Notes: generated by a model from the letters alone, not told the origin. A DNA stretch of 37,514 nucleotides from Okeania sp. SIO3I5 (GCF_010672085.1 NZ_JAAHHT010000032.1:30563-68076), one strand, 5' to 3'; positions 1 to 9,529 are shown, counted from the stretch's first letter. Program-made: numbers and translations.

Positions 1-1783
1 GATAATCTCTGAAAATCTCTGGCTCTGAGTCTTGAATCTTTTCGGAATTTTTGAGTTTTGAATGAATAATTTTTCAGTTGGATAGAGCCGACTTTTCCAA
101 AATATTTTGGTTAGTTAAAGCTATTGAATTTTGACGATTTTTTAATTTCAGATAATCTCTGAAAATCTCTGGCTCTGAGTCTTGAATTTTTTCGGAATTT
201 TTGAGTTTTGAATGAATAATTTTTCAGTTGGATAGAGCCGACTTTTCCAAAATATTTTGGTTAGTTAAAGCTATTGAATTTTGACGATTTTTTAATTTCA
301 GATAATCTCTGAAAATCTCTGGCTCTGAGTCTTGAATTTTTTCGGAATTTTTGAGTTTTGAATGAATAATTTTTCAGTTGGATAGAGCCGACTTTTCCAA
401 AATATTTTGGTTAGTTAAAGCTATTGAATTTTGACGATTTTTTAATTTCAGATAATCTCTGAAAATCTCCGACTTTGACTCTTGAATCTTTTCGGAATTT
501 TTGAGGTTTGAATGGATAATTTTTCAGTTGGATAGAGCCGACTTTTCCAAAATATTTTGGTTAGTTAGAGCTATTGAATTTTGACGACTTTTCCATTTCA
601 GATAATCTCTGAAAATCTTCTGCTCTGACTCTTGAATCTTTTCTAGATTTTGACTTTTGAATGGATGAGTTTTGAGTTGGATATATCCGACTTTTCAAAA
701 ATATGTTGGTTAGTTAGAGCTATCCAATTTTGACGACTTTTCCATTTCAGATAAGCAAAATCTCCCGCTGCAAGTCTTGAATATTTGCGGAATTTTCGAC
801 TTTTGAATGGATGAATTTTCAGTTGAATATATTCCGACTTATCAAAAATATGTTGGTTAGTTAGAGCTATCCAATTTTGACGACTTTTCAATTTCGGATA
901 ATCTCTGAAAATCTTCTGCTCTGACTCTTGAATCTTGTCTGAATTTTTGAGTTTTGAATGGATAAATTTTCAGTTGGATATATTCCGACTTATCAAAAAT
1001 ATGTTGCTTAGTTAGAGCTATCCAATTTTGACGACTTTTCCATTTCAGATAATCTCTGAAAATCTCCCGCTGCCAGTCTTGAATATTTTCGTAATTTTCG
1101 ACTTTTGAATGGATGAATTTTCAGTTGAATATATCTGAAAATCTCCCCCTGCGAGTCTTGAATCTTTTCAGAATTTTTGAGTTTTGAATGGATGAGTTTT
1201 GAGTTGGATATATCCTACTTATTAAAAATATGTTGGTTAGTTAGAGCTATCGAATTTTGACGACTTTTCCATTTCAGATAATCTCTGAAAATATTCTGCT
1301 TTGAATGAATGAATTTTCATCAGGATCTATCCTACTTATCAAAAATATGTTGGTTAGTTAGAGCTATCGAATTTTGACGACTTTTCCATTTCAGATAATC
1401 TCTAAAAATCTTCTGCTCTGACTCTTGAATCTTGTCTGAATTTTTGAGTTTTGAATGGATAAATTTTCAGTTGGATATATTCCGACTTATCAAAAATATG
1501 TTGGTTAGTTAGAGCTATCCAATCTTGAGGATTTTTCCATTTCAGATAATCTCTGAAAATCTCCCGCTGCCAGTCTTGAATATTTTCCTAATTTTCGACT
1601 TTTGAATGGATGAATTTTCAGTTGGATATATTCCGACTTATCAAAAATATGTTGCTTAGTTAGAGCTATCCAATCTTGAGGATTTTTCCATTTCAGATAA
1701 TCTCTGAAAATCTCCCGCTGCCAGTCTTGAATATTTTCGTAATTTTCGACTTTTGAATGAATGAATTTTCATCAGGATCTATC
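1..1783. repeat. ~150 bp tandem satellite derived from a CDS 3' end
   Basis: Units begin at 1, 151, 301, 451 and 601 with an exact 150 bp period. They continue with small indels at about 749, 896, 1048, 1277, 1393, 1544 and 1696, giving about 12 full or partial copies. The first four are nearly identical and later ones are more diverged. Each unit aligns with about 1784-1935, the last ~45 codons of the adjacent minus-strand membrane protein gene, including the stretch encoding QNWIAL and NQH. In the copy that ends the gene, the word CCTACTTATC creates the TAG stop; most other copies have CCGACTTATC. The array is therefore a tandem amplification of the gene's 3' end lying beyond its stop. An 82-codon frame at 643-891 reads through two copies and is not counted as a gene. 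Confidence 0.9.
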
Positions 1784-3568
1784 CTACTTATCAAAATTAT
1801 GTTGATTATTTAAAGCTATCCAATTTTGAGAATTTTTCAATTTCACATAAGCAGTTAAAATCTCCTGCTCTGAATCTTGAATATTCTCTATATTTTTGAC
1901 TGTTGAGTTTTCACTTTTAACTTCAATATATCCTTTCCAACCTGAAAATTCATATTCTGTTCCTAATAATTCTGCTACATCAGCACGAGGAAAACCAGAC
2001 ATTCCAAAACCTTTAACTACATTTTCTTGATTCAAAATCACAATACATTTAACTTCAAAAATATCTTCACTTTTAACTTTTGAATTTTGACTTTTAACTT
2101 CACCAACCCATCCATTTACTCTAGCTGTAGTCGGAGAAAATTTAGTCACATTATCAAAATATCCCTGCAAATTTTCTGGGAGTTTTGCAGTTAATAAATT
2201 AGAGTTAATTTTCTCCTCCAAATTAGCGCAAAAATTATCCTCTTTTATATCTCGATGAAAAGGTACTAAACCATCAGTTTTTAAAGCATCCACTAATCCT
2301 AAAAAAGCAGCAGGACGGTTGCCAACTTTTTCTTGAATTAAAATCGGATCGGAAATGCCGATTTGTAAAGATAATGCTACTAAAGGTTGAAAAGTTGCCC
2401 GATGAGCAATCTCTCTAAAAGTTGCCGTACCTACTCGATACATCAATATAGTTAAAACTGTCAAAACTGCCACTAATGGCATGACAAAATACCATTGTTT
2501 TCTCAGAGTAATTTCCTGTTTTTCTAACCATAAAAAAATCAGGATAATTAGACTTAACCAAAATAGAGAAGGTAGAGTCGCATAACGAGAAGCGATCGCT
2601 TGTTCTATTCCAAAACCAGAACGACTAACTGCTGCCATTAAAGCGGTGCCGAAAGTATAAATTATTATTGATAACCAGGGCAACCAATCTTGAGGATAAG
2701 TTGTAAATAACCAATAAATTAAAAATATTCCTGCTAAAAATAATCCTATCCAACCTATTGCGGAAGCGACGGGAATATTATGAGTAAAAATTGCTCCTAA
2801 ATAAACGGGAATGTAGGCAACTATATCAATAAAATTCAGTTTAGATAATGAGGGATGATGAGAGGGTGTTGTGTAGGTTAGGAAATAAGTGCCTATTACT
2901 AAAACAAAAAAAAATAGATAAGAGATAGTAATTTTTTTTGGCAATTTATAGAGAAAAGCAACTGCACATAATATCGGCCAAATTCCTAGAGCGGTACTAT
3001 AACTAATACATCCGAAAATTCCCAAGATTATACTGGCAATAGCAAATCTATTTTGTTGAGATTCTAGTAATTTTTTTACACAAAAAATTGAGGCAATAAC
3101 AAATAAATTAGCAATTACCCAATGCACTCCACTATATCCGCGCATCCAGTTATGAGCAGCAGCAGGGGTAAAGTTAAAAACTGAGATTAATAAAATTAAT
3201 AATAAAAGTATTGGAGGATATTTTTTGAGAGTATTGGGTACTAATGCAATTAACAAAATTCCCTGAAGAAAAGCTAGGAAAAATGTAGCTAGACACAACC
3301 CAATATTGGAACCTTTAGTAACAATAATATTTAAGGCGTAAATTATTGCGGGAATTAAGACAAAATGTTCGTTTGCTCGAAACATCCAGTCAAAAATATT
3401 CGTGGAAAATCCATCTATGGAATAGATATTTTTAATCATCCACCAATAGTCAAAATTTAGTAGTTCTCCAGCTTTCGATATCATAAAAAGTACATAGAAA
3501 GCTGGGAGTAAAATTGTTATGGTGGTGATAATTATAAAAGTAATTTCTGACTTTTTTCTGATTAACAT
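1784..3568 (-). CDS. polytopic membrane protein, GT-C-like, with C-terminal soluble domain
   Basis: A protein of 594 residues from the ATG at 3568. The open frame extends upstream to a GTG at 3625, but that part is translated from the neighbouring 82 bp repeat, so ATG is preferred. It begins MLIRKKSE, followed by about ten or more hydrophobic segments over residues 10-400. An early loop contains a WWMIKN...FRANEHFVLIP stretch. The last ~170 residues are soluble. The layout matches the protein at 11005-12840, which has the equivalent loop ending HHRILIPK, so the two are distant paralogues. The layout resembles GT-C membrane glycosyltransferases, but I see no decisive catalytic motif; a role in surface glycan transfer is inferred from the neighbours. 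Two C-terminal segments (EVKSQNSKVK and EVKSENSTVK) are translated from heptamer repeats, and the last ~45 codons are one copy of the downstream satellite. Confidence 0.75.
   Translation of the reverse strand: MLIRKKSEITFIIITTITILLPAFYVLFMISKAGELLNFDYWWMIKNIYSIDGFSTNIFDWMFRANEHFVLIPAIIYALNIIVTKGSNIGLCLATFFLAFLQGILLIALVPNTLKKYPPILLLLILLISVFNFTPAAAHNWMRGYSGVHWVIANLFVIASIFCVKKLLESQQNRFAIASIILGIFGCISYSTALGIWPILCAVAFLYKLPKKITISYLFFFVLVIGTYFLTYTTPSHHPSLSKLNFIDIVAYIPVYLGAIFTHNIPVASAIGWIGLFLAGIFLIYWLFTTYPQDWLPWLSIIIYTFGTALMAAVSRSGFGIEQAIASRYATLPSLFWLSLIILIFLWLEKQEITLRKQWYFVMPLVAVLTVLTILMYRVGTATFREIAHRATFQPLVALSLQIGISDPILIQEKVGNRPAAFLGLVDALKTDGLVPFHRDIKEDNFCANLEEKINSNLLTAKLPENLQGYFDNVTKFSPTTARVNGWVGEVKSQNSKVKSEDIFEVKCIVILNQENVVKGFGMSGFPRADVAELLGTEYEFSGWKGYIEVKSENSTVKNIENIQDSEQEILTAYVKLKNSQNWIALNNQHNFDK
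1894..1921. repeat. Heptamer repeat inside a CDS
   Basis: Four consecutive 7 bp units (TTTTGAC, TGTTGAG, TTTTCAC, TTTTAAC on the + strand) lie within the membrane protein gene and encode part of EVKSENSTVK. Confidence 0.6.
2071..2098. repeat. Heptamer repeat inside a CDS
   Basis: Four 7 bp units (TTTTAAC, TTTTGAA, TTTTGAC, TTTTAAC) lie within the same gene. They encode part of EVKSQNSKVK, which resembles the segment encoded at 1894-1921. Confidence 0.65.
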
Positions 3569-3596
3569 AAGCGGGAGTGCAAGACAAGAATTTTGC

Positions 3597-4100
3597 CACG
3601 GATGGCTAGACACGAATTTTGCCACGGATATACGGATTAATTTGATATTGGAATGGCACAGCTAGACACAAATTTTGTTTTGCCACGGATGGCTAGACAC
3701 GGATTTTGCCACGGATATACGGATTAATTTGATATTGGAATGGCACAGCAACACACAAATTTTGCTACGGATGGCTAGACACGGATTTTGCCACGGATAT
3801 ACGGATTAATTTGATATTGGAATGGCACAGCAACACACAAATTTTGCTACGGATGGCTAGACACGGATTTTGCCACGGATATACGGATTAATTTGATATT
3901 GGAATGGCACAGCAACACACAAATTTTGCTACGGATGGCTAGACACGGATTTTGCCACGGATATACGGATTAATTTGAAATTTTAAATTGGAATGGCAGA
4001 GCAAGACACAGATTTTGCTACGGATGTATGGATTAATTTTAAATTGGAATGGCAGAGCAAGACACAAATTTTGCTACGGATGTATGGATTAATTTTCAAA
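3597..4100. repeat. 82 bp tandem array
   Basis: The word GGCTAGACAC recurs at 3604, 3691, 3773, 3855 and 3937. The period is exactly 82 bp from 3691 on, and the first step is 87 bp. Each unit contains GCCACGGATATACGGATTAA and GGAATGGCA. From 3960 to 4100 the array continues as shorter, degenerate units. It begins just upstream of the membrane protein start codon, so that gene is flanked by unrelated tandem arrays on both sides. Confidence 0.9.
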
Positions 4101-4127
4101 TAGCTATCTCTATGATTTTTACCTTTT

Positions 4128-4235
4128 TTTACAGCAGTTTTGGAGTTAGTGAGGTACAAAGTTTTATAAATTTAGTAAATAGGGAAGAGATATTAGTATT
4201 AACCAGTACCTCACTATTCTAAAAAGTGCTGTAAA
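4128..4235. mobile_element. MITE-like inverted-repeat element
   Basis: A 108 bp segment bounded by imperfect inverted repeats. The left arm begins TTTACAGCAG and runs to TAGTGAGGTAC. The right arm starts GTACCTCACTA and ends GTGCTGTAAA. The arms are about 28 bp with a few mismatches. There is no ORF. This is consistent with a non-autonomous miniature transposon; no clear target duplication is visible. Confidence 0.6.
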
Positions 4236-4376
4236 TATTTACTCCTTTACTCCTAGATAACTAAATTCTTCTTCAGGTCTTCCTTCTTCACCAAAAAATT
4301 TGGGTAGTTACTCCTCCTTTCTTAAGAAGATAAAAAAAGAAAATTCTGTATTTCAAGTCTCCTTATTTTACGAGAT

Positions 4377-4430
4377 GCTGATAACTGATAACTGATAACT
4401 GATAACTGAAATGATTACTCCCTACTCCCT
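4377..4430. repeat. Heptamer STRRs overlapping a stop codon
   Basis: CTGATAA is repeated four times at 4378-4408, followed by TTACTCC/CTACTCC/CTAAACT units at 4415-4435. The second run encodes the stop codon and the last residues (GSRE) of the thioesterase. Confidence 0.8.
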
Positions 4431-5179
4431 AAACTAAGAAATTTTGATATTTCTTCAATTAAAGTTTTTGGTTCTTGTTGGAAAAACATATGACCCCCAG
4501 GAAATTCATGTAAGGCAAAATTACTAATAGTATGCTTTTCCCATTCAGATAAATATTGCAAGCTAACTTCCAAATCATTTTTACCTCTAAAAGCAACGAT
4601 CGGAGATTCTAAGGGTGCTTCAGAAAAATACGTATATTTTTCATTGAGGGTAAAGTCAGCTCGTAAAATAGGTAAAAACAATTCCATTAGCTCTTGGTTT
4701 TCTAAGACTGCTTCAGGAGTACCGCCGTATTCTCGCAAAGTGGAAATTAACTCTTCGTCAGATGCTTGATGACGTAGGTTATCAATAGGAATTTGAGGAG
4801 CGCGACGACCAGAGACAAACATATATTTAGGAGTAGGAAGTTTTTCCCTACGTAGTTTACGAACTACTTCAAAACTTATTAATGCACCAAGACTATGCCC
4901 AAAAAATACAAAGGGATATTCTTCAATTAAGGGTGATAAAGCTTGAGTCAGGGTAGGCAATAGGTCATCCCATTTAGTAATCAGAGGTTCTTTAATCCGA
5001 GTTTCTCTACCTGGTAGTTGTATAGCGCAGACCTCTATATTGGAAGGTAAGTATTTTTCCCATACCCGAAACAAGGAAGCTCCAGCAGCAGAAGGGTGAA
5101 AACAGAATAAACGTAGTTTAGGTTGAGAAATGGGTTTAAATATTTTTATCCAAGGAGAAGGAATAACAGTAGTATTCAT
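4415..5179 (-). CDS. Type II thioesterase (RifR/GrsT family)
   Basis: A 254-residue alpha/beta hydrolase, the usual length for stand-alone type II thioesterases. These remove wrongly loaded acyl groups from the carrier domains of NRPS and PKS assembly lines. Visible landmarks are the N-terminal LFCFHPSAAGAS strand-loop, the LPGRE motif at 55-59, the nucleophile elbow GHSLG at 94-98 (Ser96), Asp202 in the GKNDLEV stretch, and the catalytic His230 in FPGGHMFF. The complete triad implies an active enzyme. No NRPS or PKS gene is in the window, so its partner assembly line is elsewhere or lost. The methyltransferase gene lies 132 bp upstream on the same strand and may be co-transcribed. The C-terminal GSRE and the stop are encoded by heptamer repeats. 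Confidence 0.92.
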   Translation of the reverse strand: MNTTVIPSPWIKIFKPISQPKLRLFCFHPSAAGASLFRVWEKYLPSNIEVCAIQLPGRETRIKEPLITKWDDLLPTLTQALSPLIEEYPFVFFGHSLGALISFEVVRKLRREKLPTPKYMFVSGRRAPQIPIDNLRHQASDEELISTLREYGGTPEAVLENQELMELFLPILRADFTLNEKYTYFSEAPLESPIVAFRGKNDLEVSLQYLSEWEKHTISNFALHEFPGGHMFFQQEPKTLIEEISKFLSLGSRE

Positions 5180-5311
5180 TGGAGAACTTAATTATTTACA
5201 AATTGGTATAGAAAAAAAGTTTTACTGTTGATAGATATGTCTAGAAATTACATAAACTTTTTTTTGAAATCTTTCTAGGATATTCCGGAGAAAGTTCCTA
5301 CTTGAAAAGCA

Positions 5312-6139
5312 TCATGCCTTCTGAGCAACCTGAATTCTAGACAAATAAGAAAGGTCAATCCTATCACCATGATGATTGCCCAAAGTTTTACCCAAATTGG
5401 CAAATAAAGTATAACGTTGTTCTGAGTCCATGGCGATGTAGGGCGATAAAGTGCCGAGAAGTGCTAGATAATCATCAACTTTATAAGTTACTTCACATAT
5501 TAATTCTTCCGAAATTAAGTTTTGAAACTTACCAGAGTCAATAACTTTATTACCGAGACTACTAATATTTTTTTGATGAGTAGCGATCGCTTCATATCCT
5601 TTTATATGTGGTGCGTAGATCTGATAAATTGGTTCTAATAATTTTTGATAAACCTCTTGATTTGGTTGAGGTGAAGTATTCCAAAGCAATATTAAAAATC
5701 CATCAGTTTTTAATGCTTCGGCAGTTTTAAGATAACCAATTTCAGAAGATACCCAGTGAAAAGAAGTAGCAGCAACCACAGCATCGAACTGACTTTTTTC
5801 TAATTCGCATTCCTCAAAAGTAGTGTTGATAATTTTAACTTTTTTATATGGAGTGCAGTTTCTTACGAGTATTTGACAAAATTCAAAATTTGGTTCTATA
5901 CAAACCATAGAAAAACCTAATTCAGCAAAAGTAGTTGTTGCTGTTCCAGTAGCAGAACCTATTTCTAAAATTTTGGCATCAGCAGAAAGTTGAGCTATTT
6001 CTAACCCAAGTTTGACTAATTTTTGCGGATAACGAGGTCTGGTTTTGTTGTAAGCATCTGCTACTTGACCATACCATTTTGATTTTTGTTCTAGGTTCAA
6101 GTCTTGATACCAATTATTTTTGAGTGAGTCATTGGACAT
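5312..6139 (-). CDS. Class I SAM-dependent methyltransferase
   Basis: A 275-residue protein. The SAM-binding motif I is ILEIGSATG at 57-65, with an acidic end to strand beta 2 (CIEPN) and a post-motif FDAVVAATSFHWV stretch. The N-terminal FSxVAxxYxxxRPxYP-like signature (here YGQVADAYNKTRPRYP, 23-38) is common in Methyltransf_11/25-type enzymes acting on small molecules. The substrate cannot be read from sequence. It sits directly upstream of the type II thioesterase on the same strand, which suggests, without proving, a link to secondary metabolism. ATG start at 6139; no heptamer repeat lies at its stop, unlike many neighbours. Confidence 0.85.
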   Translation of the reverse strand: MSNDSLKNNWYQDLNLEQKSKWYGQVADAYNKTRPRYPQKLVKLGLEIAQLSADAKILEIGSATGTATTTFAELGFSMVCIEPNFEFCQILVRNCTPYKKVKIINTTFEECELEKSQFDAVVAATSFHWVSSEIGYLKTAEALKTDGFLILLWNTSPQPNQEVYQKLLEPIYQIYAPHIKGYEAIATHQKNISSLGNKVIDSGKFQNLISEELICEVTYKVDDYLALLGTLSPYIAMDSEQRYTLFANLGKTLGNHHGDRIDLSYLSRIQVAQKA

Positions 6140-6300
6140 AGTTGTGGGAAATCTATACGATGTTTAGAAATCTATCAGCGTTCAGCTTCGGAGTGTACTT
6201 CATAACTTTGAAAACCGCTGTATTTAGCTACGAATTGGTATAACAAAAAAATTTAATTTGTGAATTATAAATTCTAGATTATAAATTCTCAATTCAACTA

Positions 6301-6815
6301 AATCTCCAACGTTATAGTTTTTGCTTACTAACAACTATTAGGAAATTCTTGTATCTTTCAAATTTTAGTCTGTGCTGCAAATTCTCAATTCTGAATTTAG
6401 CTAAATCTCCAACGTTATAGTTTTTGCTTACTAACAACTATGAGAAAATTATCGTATCTTTCAAATTTTAGTCTATGCTGCAAATTCTCAATTCTGAATT
6501 TAGCTAAATCTCCAACGTTATAGTTTTTGCTTACTAACAACTATGAGAAAATTTTCGTATCTTTCAAATTTTAGTCTGTGCTGCAAATTCTCAATTCTGA
6601 ATTTAGCTAAATCTCCAACGTTATAGTTTTTGCTTACTAACAACTATGAGAAAATTATCGTATCTTTCAAATTTTAGTCTGTGCTGCAAATTTTAAATTC
6701 TGAATTTAGCTAAATCTCCAACGTTATAGTTTTTGCTTACTAACAACTATGAGAAAATTATCGTATCTTTCAAATTTTAGTCTATGCTGCAAATTTTAAA
6801 TTCTGAGTTCTAAAT
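6301..6815. repeat. 103 bp tandem array
   Basis: The word AATCTCCAACGTTATAG recurs at 6301, 6404, 6507, 6610 and 6713, an exact 103 bp period over five copies. Copies 2-5 are almost identical. The array ends at the stop codon of rmlD. The unit is not derived from rmlD coding sequence and has no long open frame. The word CTCCAACGTTATAGTTTTT also occurs inside the CDS at 26444-28138. Confidence 0.93.
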
Positions 6816-6826
6816 TCTAAATTCTA
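6798..6826. repeat. TTCTAAA heptamer STRR supplying a stop codon
   Basis: TTCTAAA-type 7 bp units run into the end of rmlD. The TAG stop of that gene (6824-6826, minus strand) lies inside the last unit. Confidence 0.75.
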
Positions 6827-7696
6827 AGAAGCTAACTGCTTTAACATTTGCCTCAAACTATCTCGCCAATAAGGAGAATGACTCCCCAAAACTTTTGAAA
6901 TTTTCCCACTATTCAAAACTGAAAAAGCAGGTCGTTTTGCTGGGGTTGGATATTCGGCAGTAGTTATGGGAACTACTCGTTTTACTTCCAAAGGAAAACC
7001 CAGTTGTTTTGCTTCCTCAAAAATAGTCATGGCAAAATCGTACCAACTAATCGCCCCACTATTTGTATAGTGATAAGTTCCATAAGTTTCCGAATTAAGA
7101 TGGGGAATAATTTGAGCGATCGCCTCTGCTAAGTCTCCCGTCCAAGTTGGACAACCAACCTGATCGTAGACTACTCTTAATTCTTCTCTATCTTTACCTA
7201 CTCGCAACATGGTTTTGACAAAGTTACCTTTTCCATAAGCTCCATAAACCCAAGCTGTTCTAATAATAATATGATTAGCTTCTGTTTCTTGAATTGCTTT
7301 TTCTCCAGCTAACTTGGTTTTGCCATAAGTTCCGAGGGGGTTTGTCGGGTCGGTTTCTGTGTAGGGTGTGCTTTGAGTTCCATCAAAAACATAGTCGGTG
7401 GAAATGTGGATTAAGGTTGCTCCTAATTTTTTTGCCTCTTTTGCCATGATACCTGGGGCAATACTATTTACAGCATGAGCTAATTCTGGTTCATTTTCAG
7501 ATTTGTCAACTGCTGTATAAGCTGCGGCGTTGATAATTAGTTCTGGTTTAACTTGGTCTATAAGTTGGGAGATGGCATTGGGGTCGGCGAGGTCTAGGTT
7601 TTCTCGTCCCACCGCCGTTACTTCTCCGATTTTTGTGAGAAGCGGTTGTAGTTGGTTTCCTAGTTGTCCGTTAATACCTGTTAATAAGATTTTCAT
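6824..7696 (-). CDS. rmlD: dTDP-4-dehydrorhamnose reductase
   Basis: A 290-residue short-chain dehydrogenase of the RmlD/RfbD family. It catalyses the last step of dTDP-L-rhamnose synthesis, NAD(P)H-dependent reduction of dTDP-4-keto-L-rhamnose. Visible motifs are the Rossmann GxxGxxG (GINGQLG, residues 7-13), the NAAAYTAVDKSE stretch at 56-67, STDYVFDG at 99-106, and the catalytic YxxxK (Tyr124, Lys128). Length and motif spacing are normal. rmlC lies 1.1 kb upstream on the same strand, separated by a tandem array; rmlA and rmlB are not in the window. The final codon and the stop run into a heptamer repeat followed by the 103 bp array. Confidence 0.95.
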   Translation of the reverse strand: MKILLTGINGQLGNQLQPLLTKIGEVTAVGRENLDLADPNAISQLIDQVKPELIINAAAYTAVDKSENEPELAHAVNSIAPGIMAKEAKKLGATLIHISTDYVFDGTQSTPYTETDPTNPLGTYGKTKLAGEKAIQETEANHIIIRTAWVYGAYGKGNFVKTMLRVGKDREELRVVYDQVGCPTWTGDLAEAIAQIIPHLNSETYGTYHYTNSGAISWYDFAMTIFEEAKQLGFPLEVKRVVPITTAEYPTPAKRPAFSVLNSGKISKVLGSHSPYWRDSLRQMLKQLAS

Positions 7697-8812
7697 TTCT
7701 GATTTTTAGTAATTCGATTTAAGTTTAATTTTTCGATTTTGTTTTTTCGGATTCAGAGGATTTGACTCGGCAGTTCGGCAAATTTCACCTTTTCTGAAAA
7801 GTTACTTCAGGGATAAAGTCTGCCGAAATCTTCAGAATTTTCTATCCTCAGTTTGGAGAATTTTGCTGTTTGATAATTTTCTGATTTTCATTCTACCTTT
7901 GAGTGAGCAGTTCGGCAAATTTCACCTTTTCTGAAAAATCACTTCAGCTAGAAAGTTCGCCGAAATTTTCTGATTTTCCTTCTGCCTTTGAGTGAGCAGT
8001 TCGGCAAATTTCACCTTTTCTGAAAAGTTACTTCAGCTAGAAAGTCTGCCGAAATTTTCTCAATTCTCAATTCTGAGTTTTGAGAATTTTACTGTTTGAT
8101 AATTTTCTGATTTTCCTTCTGCCTTTGACTGAGCAGTTCGGCAAATTTCACCTTTTCTGAAAAATTACTTCAGCTAGAAAGTTCGCCGAAATTTTCTGAT
8201 TTGCCTATTCAGATTTTTGAGAATTTTACTGTTTGATAATTTTCGGATTTTCCTTCTGCCTTTGAGTGAGCAGTTCGGCAAATTTCACCTTTTCTGAAAA
8301 ATCACTTCAGCTAGAAAGTCTGCCGAAATTTTCTCAATTCTCAATTCTGAGTTTTGAGAATTTTACTGTCGGAATTTCCTATTCGGAGTTTTGATAATTT
8401 TCAGTTTGAGAATTTGCCAATTTTCATTCTGCCTTTGACTCAGTAGCTCGGCAAAATTTTACCTTCTCTGAAAAATCGCTTCAGCTAGTAAGTTTGCCGA
8501 AATCTTCGGAATTTCCTATTCGGAGTTTTGATAATTTTCAGTTTGAGAATTTGCCAATTTTCATTCTGCCTTTGACTCAGTAGCTCGGCAAAATTTTACC
8601 TTCTCTGAAAAATCGCTTTAGCTAGGAAGTTTACCGAAATCTTCTCAATTCTCTATTCGGAGTTTTGAGTCTTTTACTCCTTAAGAATTTTTCGATTTTC
8701 ATTCTGCCTTAAAGTAAATATATGAGGAAAATTTCTCTCTTTGTGAAAATTACTTCAGCTAGAAAGTTTGCCGAAATCTTCTCGATTCTCAATTCTCAAT
8801 TCGGATTTTTGA
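7697..8812. repeat. 137 bp compound tandem array between rmlD and rmlC
   Basis: The core CAGTTCGGCAAATTTCACC recurs at 7771, 7908, 7997, 8134 and 8271, and as TAGCTCGGCAAAATTTTACC at 8444 and 8581. The spacings are 137, 89, 137, 137, 173 and 137 bp, so a 137 bp unit alternates with shortened or extended forms. Each core opens with TTCGGCAAA and closes ~55 bp later with a TGCCGAA-like word, giving imperfect dyad symmetry. The separating sequence is rich in GAGTTTTGA and AATTTTC words. No gene is seen in this 1.1 kb. Confidence 0.88.
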
Positions 8813-8835
8813 ACTGATAACTGATAACTGAAATT
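8813..8835. repeat. CTGATAA heptamer STRR
   Basis: Tandem CTGATAA units end about 9 bp beyond the rmlC stop codon. Confidence 0.7.
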
Positions 8836-8843
8836 ACTCCTCA

Positions 8844-9392
8844 TTATTCAAACAAATCAGAACCTTTCAAACTTTTACCAGCTTCATCTTTTTTAGATAA
8901 TTTCACCTCAATTCCATCTAAAGGCCAAGTAATTCCAATCTCTGGATCATTCCACAGAATTGAACGCTCATATTCCGGTGCATAATAATCAGTAGTCTTA
9001 TACAAAACATCTGCAGTTTCAGACACTACTAAAAAACCATGAGCAAAACCAGGAGGCACCCAAAGTTGTCGTTTATTTTCTGCACTTAAAAGATAACCTA
9101 CCCACTTACCAAAATTAGGAGAATTTTTCCGAATATCTACAGCAACATCAAATATTTCTCCTACAACTGCTCGTAATAATTTACCTTGAGCTTGTTGAAT
9201 TTGATAATGTAAACCTCGAAGTACACCTTGACTAGAACGAGAGTGATTATCTTGTACAAATTCCAGATTTACTCCTGTTTTTTCTGAAAAATTACGTTGA
9301 TTAAAACTCTCCATAAAAAAGCCACGTTCGTCTCCAAAAACTTTTGGCTCTATTAACAATACTTCGGGAATTTCTGTTTGAATTACATTCAT
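8844..9392 (-). CDS. rmlC: dTDP-4-dehydrorhamnose 3,5-epimerase
   Basis: A 182-residue cupin of the RmlC/RfbC family, full length. It epimerises C3 and C5 of dTDP-4-keto-6-deoxyglucose, one step before RmlD. Diagnostic segments are FGDERGFFMESFN at 19-31, the catalytic-base region RGLHYQ (His62), FDVAVDIR at 81-88, WVPPGFAHGFLV at 111-122, and YKTTDYY (Tyr131), which carries the conserved tyrosine. The gene shares its strand with rmlD but is separated from it by 1.1 kb of tandem repeat, so tight operon co-transcription is doubtful. ATG start at 9392. The upstream sequence has a run of A residues and only a weak ribosome-binding site. Confidence 0.95.
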   Translation of the reverse strand: MNVIQTEIPEVLLIEPKVFGDERGFFMESFNQRNFSEKTGVNLEFVQDNHSRSSQGVLRGLHYQIQQAQGKLLRAVVGEIFDVAVDIRKNSPNFGKWVGYLLSAENKRQLWVPPGFAHGFLVVSETADVLYKTTDYYAPEYERSILWNDPEIGITWPLDGIEVKLSKKDEAGKSLKGSDLFE

Positions 9393-9529
9393 TTTTTTTG
9401 ACCTAAGTTGATTGATAAGGGAATAGGAAATAGGGAAAATAAAATATGGTAGTACGCATTTAGGGTGCGGAAATTTAACTTTTTAGTTCCCCGTAGGGCT
9501 AAGGAAACGCTTTAAACTTCTGGAGATTA

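Noticed and set aside
643-891. 82-codon minus-strand ORF
   Set aside because: It reads through two units of the ~150 bp satellite, has no independent start signal, and its similarity to the membrane protein C-terminus is explained by the repeat's origin.
3569-3625. N-terminal extension of the membrane protein from GTG at 3625
   Set aside because: The extra 19 codons come from the 82 bp repeat unit; the ATG at 3568 gives a normal membrane-protein start.
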